IMG/VR virus record: IMGVR_UViG_3300031773_000029
Location: 1 to 27,493 of that record
Strand: one strand, 5' to 3'
DNA from: a virus
Length of the DNA: 27,493 nt
In this document: positions 25,630-27,493 of the stretch, piece by piece
How positions within the stretch are numbered: position 1 is the first letter of the stretch
How the letters are laid out: every line of letters starts with the position of its first letter
Position numbers and translations under genes: made by a program
The notes under the pieces: model-generated
Databases searched by the model: none
Seen by the model: the letters and a program-made list of their open reading frames with translations, nothing else
Told to the model about the DNA's origin: nothing

Positions 25630-25891
25630 TATCTTTATCTTTATCTTCAGTCTTTATTATAGTATAACTACCATCTTCAAGATTAACATTTATTGCACCA
25701 TATTCTTTTTCTAATTCTGCTTTGTAGTTTTCTGAATCCTGTACTACACCTGCATATTTATGTAATATAGCGTGTTTTTGTGTTTCTAAAAACCCTACAT
25801 CTCTTAATAATGTAGCAATATCTTCTTGTGATTGTTTAATTTTTGATAGTTGTTCTTCTGTAACTTTTAATTCTTTTTCTTCTTTTTTCAT
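25622..25891 (-). CDS. Coiled-coil hypothetical protein (89 aa)
   Basis: Small acidic/basic mixed protein with high helix propensity. Residues ~1-60 form a probable coiled coil (KKEEKELKVTEEQLSKIKQS, then a heptad-like stretch to about residue 58). The end is a short beta-like piece (INVNLEDGSYTII) and a charged tail. No signal peptide or membrane helix. I recall similar small proteins next to co-chaperonin and terminase genes of marine phages, but no function is known to me. Its TAA stop lies inside the first codons of the next gene, an 8-base overlap that suggests translational coupling. Confidence 0.8.
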   Translation of the reverse strand: MKKEEKELKVTEEQLSKIKQSQEDIATLLRDVGFLETQKHAILHKYAGVVQDSENYKAELEKEYGAINVNLEDGSYTIIKTEDKDKDSE

Positions 25892-25896
25892 TAGAG

Positions 25897-25916
25897 TTAA
25901 TTTAATTTAATTTAAT
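25897..25916. repeat. Short TTAAT tandem repeat between genes
   Basis: Four perfect copies of TTAAT fill most of the 27-base gap between the 236-residue protein gene and the next gene downstream. The repeat lies in the A/T-rich leader of the 89-residue protein gene on the minus strand. It may only reflect the preference for A/T leaders in this genome; repeat number could vary by slippage. Confidence 0.7.
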
Positions 25917-25918
25917 TA

Positions 25919-26629
25919 TTAATATAATGCAACCATTTCTGATGCAGTTGTAGTACCATCATTTGTGTATACTTTTCTTACTAGCATATTTAAAGTAGTT
26001 CCTGCTGGAATACTTTGTATTGTTACTGTTTGATTTGGTGGAGCAGCAGCAAATTCTAATTTAATATCACCTGTACCGCCTACATATAATCCAAAACCAC
26101 TATAACCCGGGTCTGCTTCATATATTGCGTTTGTACCAGCATCAGCACCGGTTGTTGGTGCTTGAAGATCAGTACCAGCTAAAGCTATTTCTAATGTACC
26201 TGTTATATTAGTTTGGCCAAAAGCTGTATTTAAATCTGATGCGCTAAAAATAATTGTTTGTGTAGCAACCGCCATATTTGGACCAGCTCCTGGATTAGCA
26301 GGTGCACCTGGTGCAGCTCCTTGATTTAATCCATCAGGTCGTGTTTGTACAACTCTTACTTTTGTTATAGCTCCTGTACCATCTGCTTCAATAGTATAAT
26401 ATGCACCCCATTGTTTATTTTGAACATTAGCAGCTGAACCTAAAAAAGTACCTCCAGAAGCATATGCCGTAACAACTTGAGCGGTTGCAGCTATATTTGC
26501 AGTAGTATCTGTAAATTGCCCTACAGGTATACCATCTGCTGAAGCTCCAGGAGCCCTTAATGTAGCAACCGTTTCAATTGCTACAGCATGAGTAGACCCA
26601 TCGCTTAAATTTTTTTGATAAAATCCCAT
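25919..26629 (-). CDS. Probable virion surface/decoration protein (236 aa)
   Basis: This is an Ala/Gly/Thr-rich, predominantly beta protein with no membrane segment. A flexible Pro/Gly/Ala linker at about residues 105-120 separates two beta-rich halves. The C-terminus (IPAGTTLNMLVRKVYTNDGT followed by a hydrophobic ending in VALY) matches a pattern I recall from many marine phage structural proteins, where an 'IPAG...L...V.RV...GTTA..I.ALY' ending closes a small beta domain. The likely role is a head decoration or spike protein exposed on the particle. This rests on composition and that recalled ending, not on a named domain. It lies directly downstream of the holin gene and upstream of small hypotheticals and the head module. 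The start has an A-rich leader and no Shine-Dalgarno. Confidence 0.75.
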   Translation of the reverse strand: MGFYQKNLSDGSTHAVAIETVATLRAPGASADGIPVGQFTDTTANIAATAQVVTAYASGGTFLGSAANVQNKQWGAYYTIEADGTGAITKVRVVQTRPDGLNQGAAPGAPANPGAGPNMAVATQTIIFSASDLNTAFGQTNITGTLEIALAGTDLQAPTTGADAGTNAIYEADPGYSGFGLYVGGTGDIKLEFAAAPPNQTVTIQSIPAGTTLNMLVRKVYTNDGTTTASEMVALY

Positions 26630-26635
26630 TTTTAT

Positions 26636-27055
26636 TTATTTATGTTTATTGTTTCCGAATACTTTTTCAACTCCACGAGAACCAAAATAACCTCCTATTA
26701 CTATAGAAAGAAGTCCAGTTATAGAGTCAAGTGGATAGTGTAAATACCATCCTACTACGTAACTAATTGTTAAAAATATTAAAGTTAATGGACGAACATT
26801 AGCAGCAAGCCACGCCCCTGAACGAGCATCCGCGACCCACCGCCTTGTTGTTCCATCAATTTCAGCCCTTTCTATTGTTAGTTTTTGTAAAGCAACTTCT
26901 TTATCTTCAGTAGATAAATCTTTATTACCTGTTATTAATTCTGAAATAACGTTACCTGGTAATATTGCATCTCCAACAATACCTAAGATATTAGGTGCTT
27001 TTTCAATAAGAAATTTACCTACACCTGTATCTTTAAAGGCTTTTTTTTTACTCAT
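26636..27055 (-). CDS. Holin, GTA three-transmembrane type
   Basis: Probable holin, which would form lesions in the inner membrane at the end of infection so that a muralytic enzyme can reach the cell wall. Residues 71-90 carry the block RRWVADARSGAWLAANVRPL, the hallmark of the 'holin of 3TMs' family first named from gene transfer agents. Two clear hydrophobic helices follow (about 90-106 and 111-126), and a weaker hydrophobic stretch lies near 20-40. The C-terminus is basic (VEKVFGNNKHK), as expected for a cytoplasmic tail. Length (139 aa) is normal for the family. No endolysin gene is visible in the window, so its partner must lie elsewhere. The gene sits between a basic hypothetical protein and a probable virion protein. 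Confidence 0.82.
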   Translation of the reverse strand: MSKKKAFKDTGVGKFLIEKAPNILGIVGDAILPGNVISELITGNKDLSTEDKEVALQKLTIERAEIDGTTRRWVADARSGAWLAANVRPLTLIFLTISYVVGWYLHYPLDSITGLLSIVIGGYFGSRGVEKVFGNNKHK

Positions 27056-27061
27056 TTATTT

Positions 27062-27442
27062 TTATCCTTTTTTTAAAGCATTTATTTCAGCTTTACGAGC
27101 TAAATTCTTTTTTCGCGTTTCTTCTCTGTTGAATTTTTGTTGTCGACTTTCTCCAAAAGGTTTTGTGTTTGCAGGGCGTCTTTGACTTTGTAAGTCTCCT
27201 CCACCTTTTATTCTAAAATTATTAAATGAACTATTTTGAATATAATTTTTTACATTTGACATAGTAGAGTGTGTATGACCTTCTGCGCCCCCATGCCCTT
27301 TATCATGTAACGGACTACCATTATAATTTAAATCTGAATCTGAACCTGAACCAGCTCTGTCATCAATAGGCATATAGTTCAATAGATTTTTAGCATGTTT
27401 ACTCATGAATGAACCACCAGCCATTTTTTTACCTTTTCCCAT
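27062..27442 (-). CDS. Basic, Gly/Ser/Asn-rich hypothetical protein (126 aa)
   Basis: I do not recognise a named family. The protein starts MGKGKKMAGGSF and has a central stretch rich in Gly, His, Ser and Asp (residues ~30-60, including SPLHDKGHGGAEGHTHS). It ends in a strongly basic, probably helical tail (residues ~95-126, many Lys/Arg/Glu). There is no signal peptide or membrane segment. The His/Asp/Gly-rich section could bind metal, but that is speculation. The start codon is preceded by an A-rich leader without a Shine-Dalgarno sequence. The gene lies 6 bases upstream of the holin gene in the same operon. Low complexity and small size suggest a minor virion or accessory protein. Confidence 0.8.
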   Translation of the reverse strand: MGKGKKMAGGSFMSKHAKNLLNYMPIDDRAGSGSDSDLNYNGSPLHDKGHGGAEGHTHSTMSNVKNYIQNSSFNNFRIKGGGDLQSQRRPANTKPFGESRQQKFNREETRKKNLARKAEINALKKG

Positions 27443-27454
27443 TTTATTTGTTTT

Positions 27455-27493
27455 TTATGAATGTTTATGTGCTTTTTTCTCCCAACTCAAAGA
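27455..27493 (-). CDS. C-terminal tail of an upstream gene (partial)
   Basis: Reading the minus strand from the right edge, one frame gives the short tail SLSWEKKAHKHS and then a TAA stop 12 bases before the next gene starts. The other two frames are less plausible: one stops almost at once and the other has no such end. The tail is rich in lysine and histidine, as is common at the ends of small phage proteins. The spacing fits the tightly packed minus-strand operon. Nothing can be said about function, and the call rests only on position and frame. Confidence 0.35.
   Translation of the reverse strand, partial: SLSWEKKAHKHS

Noticed and set aside
1-27493. tRNA genes, CRISPR arrays, integrase, insertion sequences or replication origin
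   Set aside because: No cloverleaf-like GC-rich spans, no spaced direct repeats, no recombinase motifs and no intergenic space large enough were seen; the window is packed with late genes.

Overview
The window reads as the late (virion assembly) part of a tailed double-stranded DNA phage genome. Every supported gene is on the minus strand. Genes abut or overlap by 1 to 56 bases and the longest gap is 94 bases. The DNA is AT-rich, roughly 30% GC by eye. Gene starts are preceded by A/T-rich leaders with almost no Shine-Dalgarno sequence, and one secreted protein ends its signal peptide in a 'TFA|QN' type site. Both traits are typical of Bacteroidota, so a marine or aquatic Flavobacteria-like host is my best inference. 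There is no tape measure, sheath or tail-tube gene. Together with ring-type connector proteins, a very large 'muzzle/stabilisation' type protein and large internal virion proteins, this points to a short-tailed (podovirus) particle. The gene order resembles crAss-like phages and many uncultured marine phages. I cannot place it taxonomically without a search.

Transcription runs from high to low coordinates. 27493-25622 holds a partial gene tail, a basic hypothetical protein, a GTA-type three-helix holin, a probable virion surface or decoration protein, and two small conserved hypotheticals. 25402-24580 holds a 201-residue protein that looks like two GroES-type co-chaperonin modules in one chain, followed by a small protein whose position fits a small terminase subunit; their reading frames overlap out of phase. 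24583-17148 is the head module: large terminase, portal with a long coiled-coil tail, scaffold-like acidic protein, and major capsid protein. A hairpin terminator follows the capsid gene. 17053-14213 holds a conserved capsid-associated protein, a second hairpin terminator, and two connector/ring-type proteins.

14208-7142 encodes what I recall as a single muzzle/stabilisation-type protein in related phages, here split into a 1851-residue and a 491-residue product. 7135-6010 is a small accessory cluster: a one-helix membrane protein, a secreted thioredoxin-fold protein lacking the catalytic cysteines, and a cupin. 6007-1 encodes three internal (ejected) virion proteins, the last at least 1178 residues long and running off the left edge.

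The points most worth a second look are the tandem GroES-like protein with only one recognisable GroEL-binding loop, a sharply GC-richer block confined to the ATPase half of the large terminase gene, the secreted cysteine-less thioredoxin fold beside a cupin, the split muzzle protein, and two terminators whose G-U pairs show that the RNA is made from the minus strand. No tRNA, CRISPR array, insertion sequence, integrase or replication gene is visible.
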